Assembly (NCBI GenBank): GCA_017423885.1
Contig: JAFPCJ010000009.1
Location: forward strand, 1-9,206
Length of the DNA: 9,206 bases
DNA from: Clostridia bacterium
GTDB taxonomy: Bacteria > Bacillota_A > Clostridia > Oscillospirales > Acutalibacteraceae
Direction: 5' to 3'
Below, one piece after another: positions 1 through 5,440 of this stretch (the first letter of the stretch is position 1; every line of letters starts with the position of its first letter). The notes beneath the pieces are model-generated. The model saw only the letters and a program-made list of their open reading frames with translations. It made no database searches and was not told where the DNA came from. Made by a program: the position numbers and the translations under genes.

Positions 1-41
1 AATATGTCAATACCAAATGGTTATAAAAGGGCGGTGAATGA

Positions 42-266
42 ATGGATAATTACTATCCGAGATTACGGGATCTTCGCGAAGACCATGATTATTCACAGCG
101 ATTTGTTGCGGACTATCTTCAAATGAAGCAACCGCAATACTGTCGCTATGAAAGGGGACTTCGTGATATTCCTACAGATGTTCTTATCCGTTTGGCACGG
201 CTTTATAATACATCAACAGATTATATTCTCGGAATTTCATCAATTCCCGATCCGTATAAAAAATAA
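42..266 (+). CDS. Small XRE-family helix-turn-helix regulator
   Basis: This 74-residue protein is almost entirely one Cro/C1-type (HTH_3) DNA-binding domain. Helix 1 is near residues 5-13, the helix-turn-helix covers about 18-39 (SQRFVADYLQ, then KQPQYCRYERG as recognition helix), and the closing helices are PTDVLIRLARLYN (44-56) and STDYILGI (58-65). The final segment is typical of the family, where a small HTH protein ends in a 'sTDYLLG' element. There is no sensor or enzymatic domain, so a small cytoplasmic repressor is the likely role; target genes cannot be read from the sequence. The ATG at 42 is preceded by a purine-rich AAAAGGGCGG at 25-34. A GTG at 34 and an ATG at 38 are in other frames. 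A terminator follows at once, so it is probably not co-transcribed with spoIIIA. Its promoter is probably at or beyond the window edge. Confidence 0.85.
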   Translation: MDNYYPRLRDLREDHDYSQRFVADYLQMKQPQYCRYERGLRDIPTDVLIRLARLYNTSTDYILGISSIPDPYKK

Positions 267-276
267 CAACTGTTTT

Positions 277-324
277 AAATGCGAAAGAAGTAAATTTCAA
301 AGCTTCTTTCGCATTTTTATTTTT
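277..324 (+). terminator. Rho-independent terminator after the HTH gene
   Basis: A perfect 14-bp inverted repeat, AAATGCGAAAGAAG (277-290) with CTTCTTTCGCATTT (303-316), encloses a 12-nt loop and runs into a T-rich tract (314-324). It starts 10 nt after the HTH stop codon and insulates that gene from the spoIIIA operon. Confidence 0.9.
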
Positions 325-388
325 GCAGACTGTGACGATGAAAAAAAGTCGTTTCCAAGATCGTGCTTTAGAGCTAATGTCTTTTTTG

Positions 389-417
389 TTCTATCTCGGA
401 CAAACCGCTCATATTCT
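389..417 (+). promoter_or_regulatory. Candidate sigma-E promoter with SpoIIID-like box for spoIIIA
   Basis: The 126-nt gap before spoIIIAA holds no convincing sigma-A promoter. CATATTCT at 410-417 resembles the sigma-E -10 (CATACAnT), and TTCTATC at 389-395, 14 nt upstream, is a partial match (4 of 7) to the sigma-E -35 (KMATATT). A start near 424 would give a leader of about 27 nt containing the SD. Between the two boxes, TCGGACAAAC (396-405) matches 9 of 10 positions of the SpoIIID consensus WWRRACARNY. In Bacillus subtilis spoIIIA is transcribed by sigma-E in the mother cell. The assignment here is inference from imperfect motifs. Confidence 0.35.
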
Positions 418-450
418 TTAACATAAGCCTTTTGGAAAGGATGCGGTCAA

Positions 451-1365
451 ATGAAATTTTCTGGCTTTGATGAAGTGTTATACGCCGTAACGCCGCGCAT
501 CAGGGATAAGCTTAAGGTCTTGCCTGAAAGCGTTAAACGCTGTGTCGAGGAGATAAGACTGCGCGCAGGACTTCCGTTGGCGCTTACCGTAAGCGGAAAA
601 ACTATGTTTGTCCGTAACAGCGGCAATCCTACCGAAATACTAAGCCGCGATCTTATTACGGTGAAGCGAGAGGAGCTTCAGGAAAGCTTTAGTTTGCTTT
701 GTCACCGCTCGGTATACGCCCATGCCGATGAAATAGCCCAAGGATATATTATGATGAATAACGGACATCGCGCAGGAATATGCGGTACTGTGACAGGTGT
801 AGGAATGAGAGACATAACCTCGGTGAACATCAGAATAGCGCGCAGAATAACAGGATGCGCTGAAAGAATAGCCGATGCATTTGACGGCGGCGGAGTGCTG
901 ATAGCAGGTCCCCCCGGAAGCGGAAAGACTACTATGCTTCGTGATCTTGTACGCTCACTTTCTTACGGACTTGCCCGATGTATGCGTGTTACGGTAATAG
1001 ACAGCCGCGGAGAGCTGTCATGCGGAATGGAAAGCGACCTTGGTCCTGATACGGACGTGCTTTTTTGCACCGATAAGGCAAGGGGAGCGCAGATGGCGCT
1101 TCGGACTATGTTCCCCAATATTATAGCCTTTGATGAAATAGGTACTGCCGCCGAGCTTGAAAGTGTGTCCGAGTGCTTTAATGCAGGAGTCAGCATAATT
1201 ACTACGGCGCATATCGGAAAACGCACCGATCTGCTTCGAAGAAGTGTTACAAGCGGACTTTTGCGCTCAGGTGCCATCTCGATTACTGCAATTCTGCCAA
1301 AAACAGCAGGCGAAGAATATGAAATAGTGCAGACGGACAAACTGTTGTCCGAGCAGAATGCTTAA
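451..1365 (+). CDS. spoIIIAA: Stage III sporulation protein AA (ATPase)
   Basis: SpoIIIAA is the cytoplasmic ATPase of the SpoIIIA-SpoIIQ channel, related to the VirB11/GspE secretion ATPases, and acts on the mother-cell side of the engulfment membranes. The protein has 304 residues, close to the Bacillus length of about 307. A Walker A motif GPPGSGKTT is at 153-161, a Walker B strand with acidic pair IIAFDE at 224-229, and an ITTAH element at 250-254. The N-terminal part (about 1-145) is the family-specific domain, including the EEIRLRAGLPL and NNGHRAGICG segments. The region usually reading 'VVDERSEIA' is VIDSRGELS here (182-190), an unusual substitution discussed in the findings. The ATG at 451 has GGAAAGG at 434-440 as SD. 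It is the first gene of the operon, and its last 8 nt overlap spoIIIAB. Confidence 0.97.
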   Translation: MKFSGFDEVLYAVTPRIRDKLKVLPESVKRCVEEIRLRAGLPLALTVSGKTMFVRNSGNPTEILSRDLITVKREELQESFSLLCHRSVYAHADEIAQGYIMMNNGHRAGICGTVTGVGMRDITSVNIRIARRITGCAERIADAFDGGGVLIAGPPGSGKTTMLRDLVRSLSYGLARCMRVTVIDSRGELSCGMESDLGPDTDVLFCTDKARGAQMALRTMFPNIIAFDEIGTAAELESVSECFNAGVSIITTAHIGKRTDLLRRSVTSGLLRSGAISITAILPKTAGEEYEIVQTDKLLSEQNA

Positions 1366-1807
1366 GGCGTTGGGGCTCATATTGCTTTTTTGTGTTTGTG
1401 TGGCGGCAGGACAGCAAAAGGCAATGCGGATCATCAAAAGAAAAAATGCTTTAGGCTGTATTTGTAAGGGCTTAAACGAAATGGAAGCACGGATGCGTTA
1501 CGGTGCGTATGAGCGAGACCGTCTTATAAAGGAAGCCTTTTCGCAAGGAAATATACTTACCGTTCAAGACGGAGATATCGTTTTTCTTGAAAGCGGACTG
1601 TATCAAGAGGACGAAGCTGCTTTAAGTGAGCTTTTTTCTGAATTCGGTCGGGCTGATACGGCTTCGGAGGAGGGGCGCATAAGACTTTACAAGACCCTTT
1701 TTGAGCAAAAGAAACAAGACTTTGAGACAGAGGCGGCTACTGCCGTAAAGCTTTACCGCACCATAGGAATATGCGCGGGAGCGGTCGTTTGTCTCATATT
1801 TATATAG
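1358..1807 (+). CDS. spoIIIAB: Stage III sporulation protein AB
   Basis: SpoIIIAB resembles the GspF-type inner-membrane platform proteins of type II secretion and is thought to connect the SpoIIIAA ATPase with the membrane channel. The 149-residue product has an N-terminal hydrophobic segment (about 3-18), a long charged, probably helical cytoplasmic part, and a C-terminal membrane segment (about 135-149, ending in VVCLIFI). The Bacillus protein is about 171 residues, so this is a shorter version with the same topology. The segment LGCICKGLNEMEARMRYG (about 32-49) fits the family. The start lies 8 nt inside the end of spoIIIAA with no good SD, which suggests translational coupling. Confidence 0.92.
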   Translation: MLKALGLILLFCVCVAAGQQKAMRIIKRKNALGCICKGLNEMEARMRYGAYERDRLIKEAFSQGNILTVQDGDIVFLESGLYQEDEAALSELFSEFGRADTASEEGRIRLYKTLFEQKKQDFETEAATAVKLYRTIGICAGAVVCLIFI

Positions 1808-1817
1808 GAAAATAGCC

Positions 1818-2012
1818 ATGAATGTTGATTTTATTTTTAAGATTGCCGCAATAGGTATTATAGTAACCGTTTTAAATCAGCTTCTTGTTCGTTCGGGACG
1901 GGAGGAGCAGGCAATGCTTACTACCCTCGCGGGGCTTGTAGTGGTCCTGCTTATGGTAGTAAGTGCTATTGCCGATCTTTTTACAACGGTAAAAGGACTG
2001 TTCGGATTGTAA
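1818..2012 (+). CDS. spoIIIAC: Stage III sporulation protein AC
   Basis: SpoIIIAC is a very small integral membrane component of the feeding-tube channel. Its 64 residues (about 68 in Bacillus) form two hydrophobic helices, roughly 4-23 and 32-53, joined by a short charged loop (RSGREEQ). AC and AD share sequence similarity in the region around the first helix of AC, and both are taken to be membrane-embedded parts of the export platform. The start follows AGGAAA (1806-1811) at a usual distance. The stop overlaps the start of spoIIIAD by one base (TAATG), a hallmark of coupled translation. Confidence 0.93.
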   Translation: MNVDFIFKIAAIGIIVTVLNQLLVRSGREEQAMLTTLAGLVVVLLMVVSAIADLFTTVKGLFGL

Positions 2013-2398
2013 TGGAGCTTATAAAAATTCTCGGCATCTGTCTTATCGCCGTTGTGCCGATAGTCTTATTGAAGCCGCATCGCGCAGAGCTTGCACTCAT
2101 GTGCTCTGCGGCGGCTTGCTGTGTGGTCGTAATGATGCTTGTAAGCAGGGCAAATGAGAGCATACAGCGGTTTTTATCGCTTTTTGATGAAATGAAGACG
2201 GTATCGGGTTATTTTAAGATAGCGCTTAAGGCTCTCGCTATAGCTCATATAACCGGCTTTGTTGCAGATACCTGCCGCGATTTCGGACAGTTGGCTCTTG
2301 CTTCAAAGGCAGAGCTTGCAGGGAAGCTTGCGACCTTTGCGCTCGCTGTTCCCATGCTTGAGGCTTTGCTGGAAATTGCAATGAGGATGGCAAAATGA
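2012..2398 (+). CDS. spoIIIAD: Stage III sporulation protein AD
   Basis: SpoIIIAD is a polytopic membrane protein of the SpoIIIA complex. The 128-residue product (about 133 in Bacillus) has hydrophobic segments near residues 3-20, 26-44, 66-84 and 103-124. The stretch YFKIALKALAIAHITGFVAD (67-86) followed by a C-terminal amphipathic region matches what I know of the family. The ATG uses the last base of the spoIIIAC stop codon and has no separate SD. The end overlaps spoIIIAE in an ATGA arrangement. The precise role is unsettled even in Bacillus; a part in assembling the channel base with AC, AE and AF is the usual proposal. Confidence 0.94.
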   Translation: MELIKILGICLIAVVPIVLLKPHRAELALMCSAAACCVVVMMLVSRANESIQRFLSLFDEMKTVSGYFKIALKALAIAHITGFVADTCRDFGQLALASKAELAGKLATFALAVPMLEALLEIAMRMAK

Positions 2399-3504
2399 AA
2401 CGGAAAATAATAGTGTTTATTTGTATCTTTATGCTGTGCGGTGTACATGTATGTGCAGAAGAAGATCCGTATTATGAGATATATGAACAAAGCGGAGCGG
2501 CTGAGCTTGAAAACGCGCTTCCCGATGAGGCTCGTGAGCAACTCTCGGAATACGGCATAGATCCGTCCTACCCTAAGTGGGTGTCTGCGCTTTCGGCACA
2601 GAATGTTTTTTCACATATCTGGCAGTTTGTCAAAAGCGCAGGAGCGGCACCGTTGCGTGCAGGAATAATGATGATCGGCATAATACTTATTTCTGCCGCG
2701 CTTCCGGCGTTATCTTCAAATGGAAAAGGCTTTGATGCTGCTCGGCAGGCTACGGCACTTGCGGTAGCGGTTACGGTAGCGCTGCCTATATGGAATACCG
2801 TTTCGGCGGCAACCAATGCCGTGAGAGGCTGTGGGACATTTATGCTGTCCTTTATACCTGTTTTTGCCGTTACAGTCACCGCATCGGGTCATGCTGTTAC
2901 TGCCGCTTCCATGAGCGCTTTGCTTTTAGGCGCCGCACAAGCCGTATCGGCGGTTTCGAGCTTTTCGGTGCTTCCAATGATGGGAGGATATCTTGCGGTC
3001 AGCCTTTGCTCGGGAGTCTCTCCGCTTTCGATCGGCGGCTTGGCAGAGTCTATCAAAAAGACTGCCTTTTGGATACTTTCATTTATATCAACGCTTTTTG
3101 TAGGTATACTCGGCATACAAACCGCGGTAAACTCGGCTGCCGATTCACTTACTTTGCGTACCACACGATTTATTATCGGTACTGCCATACCTGTTGCAGG
3201 TGCCGCACTTTCAGAGGCGGCAGGCACCTTGAGCGCATCAATGGGACTTTTGCGTTCTTCGGTGGGTATATACGGTGTTGTGGCACTTGCGGCTATTTTG
3301 TTACCGATACTTATAGAACTGATCTTATGGCGGATGTTACTGATGCTGTCAAGCGCTGTATCGGAATTATTTGGTCAGGGTGTGGCAACAAGAATACTTA
3401 AAGCCTGCGATATGATGCTTTCGGTGCTTATCGGTCTTTTGTTGCTTGTAGGGGCGATGTTTATAATCTCTCTTGCAATAGTTATAGGAGCGAGCGGAAA
3501 ATGA
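2395..3504 (+). CDS. spoIIIAE: Stage III sporulation protein AE
   Basis: SpoIIIAE is the largest membrane protein of the complex and is thought to form part of the translocation platform in the outer forespore membrane. The 369-residue product begins with a probable signal peptide (MKRK, hydrophobic core to residue 18, likely cleavage after VCA at 19-21). An acidic extracytoplasmic segment (22-87) follows, then about eight or nine hydrophobic helices (for example 88-106, 147-163, 193-210, 222-241, 292-315, 341-364). The conserved block RTTRFIIGTAIPVAGAALSE (255-274) is typical of the family. Bacillus SpoIIIAE is about 399 residues. The start overlaps spoIIIAD by 4 nt and has GAGG at 2383-2386 as SD. 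Confidence 0.96.
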   Translation: MKRKIIVFICIFMLCGVHVCAEEDPYYEIYEQSGAAELENALPDEAREQLSEYGIDPSYPKWVSALSAQNVFSHIWQFVKSAGAAPLRAGIMMIGIILISAALPALSSNGKGFDAARQATALAVAVTVALPIWNTVSAATNAVRGCGTFMLSFIPVFAVTVTASGHAVTAASMSALLLGAAQAVSAVSSFSVLPMMGGYLAVSLCSGVSPLSIGGLAESIKKTAFWILSFISTLFVGILGIQTAVNSAADSLTLRTTRFIIGTAIPVAGAALSEAAGTLSASMGLLRSSVGIYGVVALAAILLPILIELILWRMLLMLSSAVSELFGQGVATRILKACDMMLSVLIGLLLLVGAMFIISLAIVIGASGK

Positions 3505-3926
3505 GCGGTATTTATGGGTTTATAATAACCTTTTGTTCGGTATGTCTTATGATAACGGGTTTACATCTGCTATGTCCCTCGGGGTCGCTTGAGATTACAG
3601 TTAAGTATATCTTGGGGTTAGTGTTTATCGTATGTATACTCACGTGTATTCCGAGCTTCAAGGGTATTAGTGTAAAGTCTTACGAATCGGCTTCGCAGAC
3701 AGCGTCGGGGGAGCTTGATATTAAAATGAGCGAGCTTGCCTTTAAGCTCGCTTTAAAGAATTCGGGCATTCAATTTTCAAAAATAACAGTTTGTACGGAT
3801 AAATCGCAGGACGGCGGCATAATTATTAACAAGGTGATCGTTCATTCGTCTCATTCGCCCGAAGCTATCCGTCAGGCTTTGGGAGGTGAAGCAGCAGAGT
3901 ATGCCATTGAAGTTGTATACGGATAA
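3501..3926 (+). CDS. spoIIIAF: Stage III sporulation protein AF
   Basis: SpoIIIAF is a membrane-anchored component whose soluble domain has a ring-building fold in Bacillus. This 141-residue protein carries two N-terminal membrane helices (about 5-24 and 30-50) and then a soluble region (about 65-141) ending in a beta-rich segment, GIIINKVIVHSS, and an EAIRQALGGEAAEYAIEVVYG tail (given here by its endpoints, 121-141). Bacillus SpoIIIAF is about 206 residues, so the soluble domain is clearly shorter here. AGGAG at 3486-3490 is the SD, and the start overlaps spoIIIAE by 4 nt. Sequence conservation in this family is low; the assignment rests on the two-helix layout and the position between AE and AG. 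Confidence 0.9.
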   Translation: MSGIYGFIITFCSVCLMITGLHLLCPSGSLEITVKYILGLVFIVCILTCIPSFKGISVKSYESASQTASGELDIKMSELAFKLALKNSGIQFSKITVCTDKSQDGGIIINKVIVHSSHSPEAIRQALGGEAAEYAIEVVYG

Positions 3927-4461
3927 GCTTAAAAAGCTTGCCGAAAGGCTTAAAAATCCCAATGTGCTTTTGGTGTTGGGGGTTGCGGGTATTCTTCTCA
4001 TTTTTGTTTCTTCCCTTTTTCCTGATTCAAAGGATAAGGTCAAGCAAACGGAGCAAACCGATTCAATATACAGCGCCGAGGAATACAGGATTGCACTCGA
4101 AGAAGAACTTAAAGGCATAGTGAAGGATATAACGGGTGACGGTAAGGCTCGGGTAGTAGTTACGCTCGACAGCGGAATTCGCTATTCCTATGCCGATGCT
4201 ACCGAGACCGATATTTCCTCTGCTTCAAATTCCGATTCTCTGACCGAGAGTCAGAGCAAAAGCCGATCTTATGTAACGGTACGCACCTCCGATGGCTCTG
4301 AAAAGGCTTTACTTATAACCGAGTACATGCCCGATATAAGAGGAGTTGCCATTGTTTGTCGGGGCGGAGAGAATGAGCAGACGGCTGAACGCATCAAGGG
4401 AGCGGTTACTGCGGCTCTTGATATCACATCCAAAAGAGTATATATTACGGGAGGAAAATGA
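3901..4461 (+). CDS. spoIIIAG: Stage III sporulation protein AG
   Basis: SpoIIIAG forms the large ring of the channel between mother cell and forespore, using a fold related to EscJ/FliF ring proteins. I take the ATG at 3901 as start: the perfect SD GGAGGTGA (3882-3889) sits 11 nt upstream, whereas the alternative in-frame GTG at 3886 lies inside that SD. The 186-residue protein has a basic amphipathic start, one membrane helix (about 21-39), and a ring-building domain in two parts (about 60-90, containing ARVVVTLDSG, and 122-186). A Ser/Thr/Asp-rich insertion lies between them (91-121), where Bacillus SpoIIIAG has its extra beta-structure. The end RGVAIVCRGG and SKRVYITGG is diagnostic. It overlaps spoIIIAF by 26 nt. 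Confidence 0.95.
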   Translation: MPLKLYTDKLKKLAERLKNPNVLLVLGVAGILLIFVSSLFPDSKDKVKQTEQTDSIYSAEEYRIALEEELKGIVKDITGDGKARVVVTLDSGIRYSYADATETDISSASNSDSLTESQSKSRSYVTVRTSDGSEKALLITEYMPDIRGVAIVCRGGENEQTAERIKGAVTAALDITSKRVYITGGK

Positions 4462-4462
4462 A

Positions 4463-4984
4463 ATGAAAAAAGGTAAGGTATTCGGAAAGGCGCAGATAGC
4501 GCTTGTGCTTATGGTGTTGGCGCTGGGAGCGGCGGTCTGGCTGAATATGCGATTTACAGATGAAAAGTATCTGGGCGAGGCCACCTATGTTGACAGTGCC
4601 TCGGGTGAGGAAGCACTTCCTACCGCAGGCAAGGTGACCGACAGCTTTGCCGAAGCCAAGAGCGAGCGCGAAAAGGCTTACGAGGAAGCCGAGGAGCTTA
4701 TAAAGGACACATTGAAGTCCGAAAAGCTTTCGGAGGAGGATAAGGCGGGAGCACTTAAAAAGCTTGAGTCACTTGCAGACCGTCTCAAAAAAGAAAGCAA
4801 CATAGAAACTCTGCTTAAAGCAAAAGGGTTTGAAAAAACCGTTGCGGTTATCGGGGATAATAACGTCAGCGTAATTGTAAAATCGGATGGACTTACCACC
4901 GCTCAAACGCTCCAAATTCAGGACATAATTACCTCTGAAACTAAAATTCCGTTAGGAAATATTAAAATTGTTGCTGTAAAATAG
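4463..4984 (+). CDS. spoIIIAH: Stage III sporulation protein AH (SpoIIQ partner)
   Basis: SpoIIIAH is the mother-cell membrane protein whose extracellular domain binds forespore SpoIIQ, joining the two halves of the channel. The ATG at 4463 is chosen because GGAGG (4450-4454) lies 8 nt upstream; the reading frame stays open further upstream but those codons fall inside spoIIIAG. The 173-residue protein has one membrane helix (about 10-27), a short linker, a long charged helix (about 60-110, with the family pattern AKSEREKAYEEAEELI), and a ring-building beta-alpha-beta region (LLKAKGFEKTVAVI at 117-130, NVSVIVKSDGL at 134-144). Bacillus SpoIIIAH is about 218 residues. It is the last gene of the operon; no terminator is visible after it. 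Confidence 0.96.
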   Translation: MKKGKVFGKAQIALVLMVLALGAAVWLNMRFTDEKYLGEATYVDSASGEEALPTAGKVTDSFAEAKSEREKAYEEAEELIKDTLKSEKLSEEDKAGALKKLESLADRLKKESNIETLLKAKGFEKTVAVIGDNNVSVIVKSDGLTTAQTLQIQDIITSETKIPLGNIKIVAVK

Positions 4985-5012
4985 TTGTGCTTTTGAAAAA
5001 ATGTGTTATAAT
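4985..5012 (+). promoter_or_regulatory. Extended -10 sigma-A promoter for asp23-family gene
   Basis: TATAAT at 5007-5012 is preceded by TGT (5004-5006), giving a full extended -10 element. A weak -35, TTGTGC (4985-4990), lies 16 nt upstream and directly abuts the spoIIIAH stop codon. The start would be near 5019, leaving a leader of about 25 nt with GGAGG at 5031-5035. This implies the downstream gene is expressed in growing cells independently of spoIIIA. Confidence 0.75.
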
Positions 5013-5043
5013 ATATATAGTTTGTAACACGGAGGAAAGCATT

Positions 5044-5397
5044 ATGAATGAAAAAGTAACCGAACTTTCCGTTAGTACAGAGGTTCTTGAGAAGATGGCA
5101 GAGCTTGCCGCCAAAGAGGTTGCAGGTGTTGTCGGTCTTTCAAAAAAGTCTGTAGACATCAGAGATGCCGTTAAGACGGGAAGCGCATTCAAGGGCGTAA
5201 AGATCGAAAATCTCAACGGAGCTATTGCTATCAATGTATATATCTGTGTTGGTCGTGACGCTCATGTTCGCGAGGTAGCCGAGGCTGTACAGAGCAATGT
5301 CAAGGATAAGATACAGACCATGACAGGTACTGCCGTTACAAAGGTCAACGTTACCGTTGCCGATATTGAGATCGAAAAGCCCGAAATCGAAGAATAA
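5044..5397 (+). CDS. Asp23/Gls24 family envelope stress response protein
   Basis: The 117-residue product belongs to the Asp23/Gls24 (DUF322) family. Supporting blocks are an N-terminal VLEKMAELAAKEVAGVVGLS (14-33), a central VKIENLNGAIAINVYICVG (52-70), and the closing TGTAVTKVNVTVADIEIE (94-111). Family members are abundant cytoplasmic or membrane-associated proteins linked to envelope stress; the Bacillus paralogue YqhY lies near spoIIIA and has been tied to acetyl-CoA carboxylase and fatty acid synthesis. The start ATG 5044 has GGAGG at 5031-5035, 8 nt away. A second ATG at 5048 is in another frame. The protein lacks membrane segments and ends in an acidic tail. It has its own promoter but could also receive read-through from spoIIIA. 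Equivalence to YqhY is inferred from position. Confidence 0.92.
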   Translation: MNEKVTELSVSTEVLEKMAELAAKEVAGVVGLSKKSVDIRDAVKTGSAFKGVKIENLNGAIAINVYICVGRDAHVREVAEAVQSNVKDKIQTMTGTAVTKVNVTVADIEIEKPEIEE

Positions 5398-5406
5398 GCA
5401 CAAAAT

Positions 5407-5440
5407 AATTATCGCCTGCCGAAGTCGGCAGGCGATAATT
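5407..5440. terminator. Bidirectional terminator between asp23 gene and pyk
   Basis: A perfect 15-bp inverted repeat, AATTATCGCCTGCCG (5407-5421) with CGGCAGGCGATAATT (5426-5440), closes on a 4-nt loop. The GC-rich upper stem and A/T-rich base give U-rich RNA on either strand, so it can serve both convergent genes. Its last base is also the final base of the pyk stop codon. Confidence 0.9.

Noticed and set aside
12..27. Short palindrome ACCAAATGGT (12-21) next to TATAAA (22-27), possibly an autoregulated promoter of the HTH gene.
   Set aside because: The TATAAA lies only about 15 nt from the start codon and overlaps the SD region, no -35 fits within the window, and a 10-bp palindrome is common by chance.
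148..426. A 92-codon open frame overlapping the HTH gene and the following intergenic region.
   Set aside because: It runs through the terminator hairpin, has a Phe/Ile-rich composition with no domain pattern, and starts inside a clear HTH gene in another frame.
325..450. Possible small RNA, riboswitch or short gene between the terminator and spoIIIAA.
   Set aside because: No stable hairpin, SD-linked short frame or known leader motif is visible; only the tentative sigma-E/SpoIIID elements stand out.
963..1340. Antisense open frames of about 60-125 codons across spoIIIAA and the other spoIIIA genes.
   Set aside because: They lie wholly opposite well-supported genes, and their translations look like shadows with no recognisable domain.
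2790..3401. A 203-codon open frame inside spoIIIAE on the same strand.
   Set aside because: The Cys/Tyr/Arg-rich translation is a frame-shadow of the Ala/Gly/Ser-rich membrane protein, and it has no SD.
4993..4998. TTGAAA as the -35 of the asp23 promoter.
   Set aside because: It is only 8 nt from the TATAAT at 5007; TTGTGC at 4985 with 16-nt spacing and the extended -10 is a better fit.
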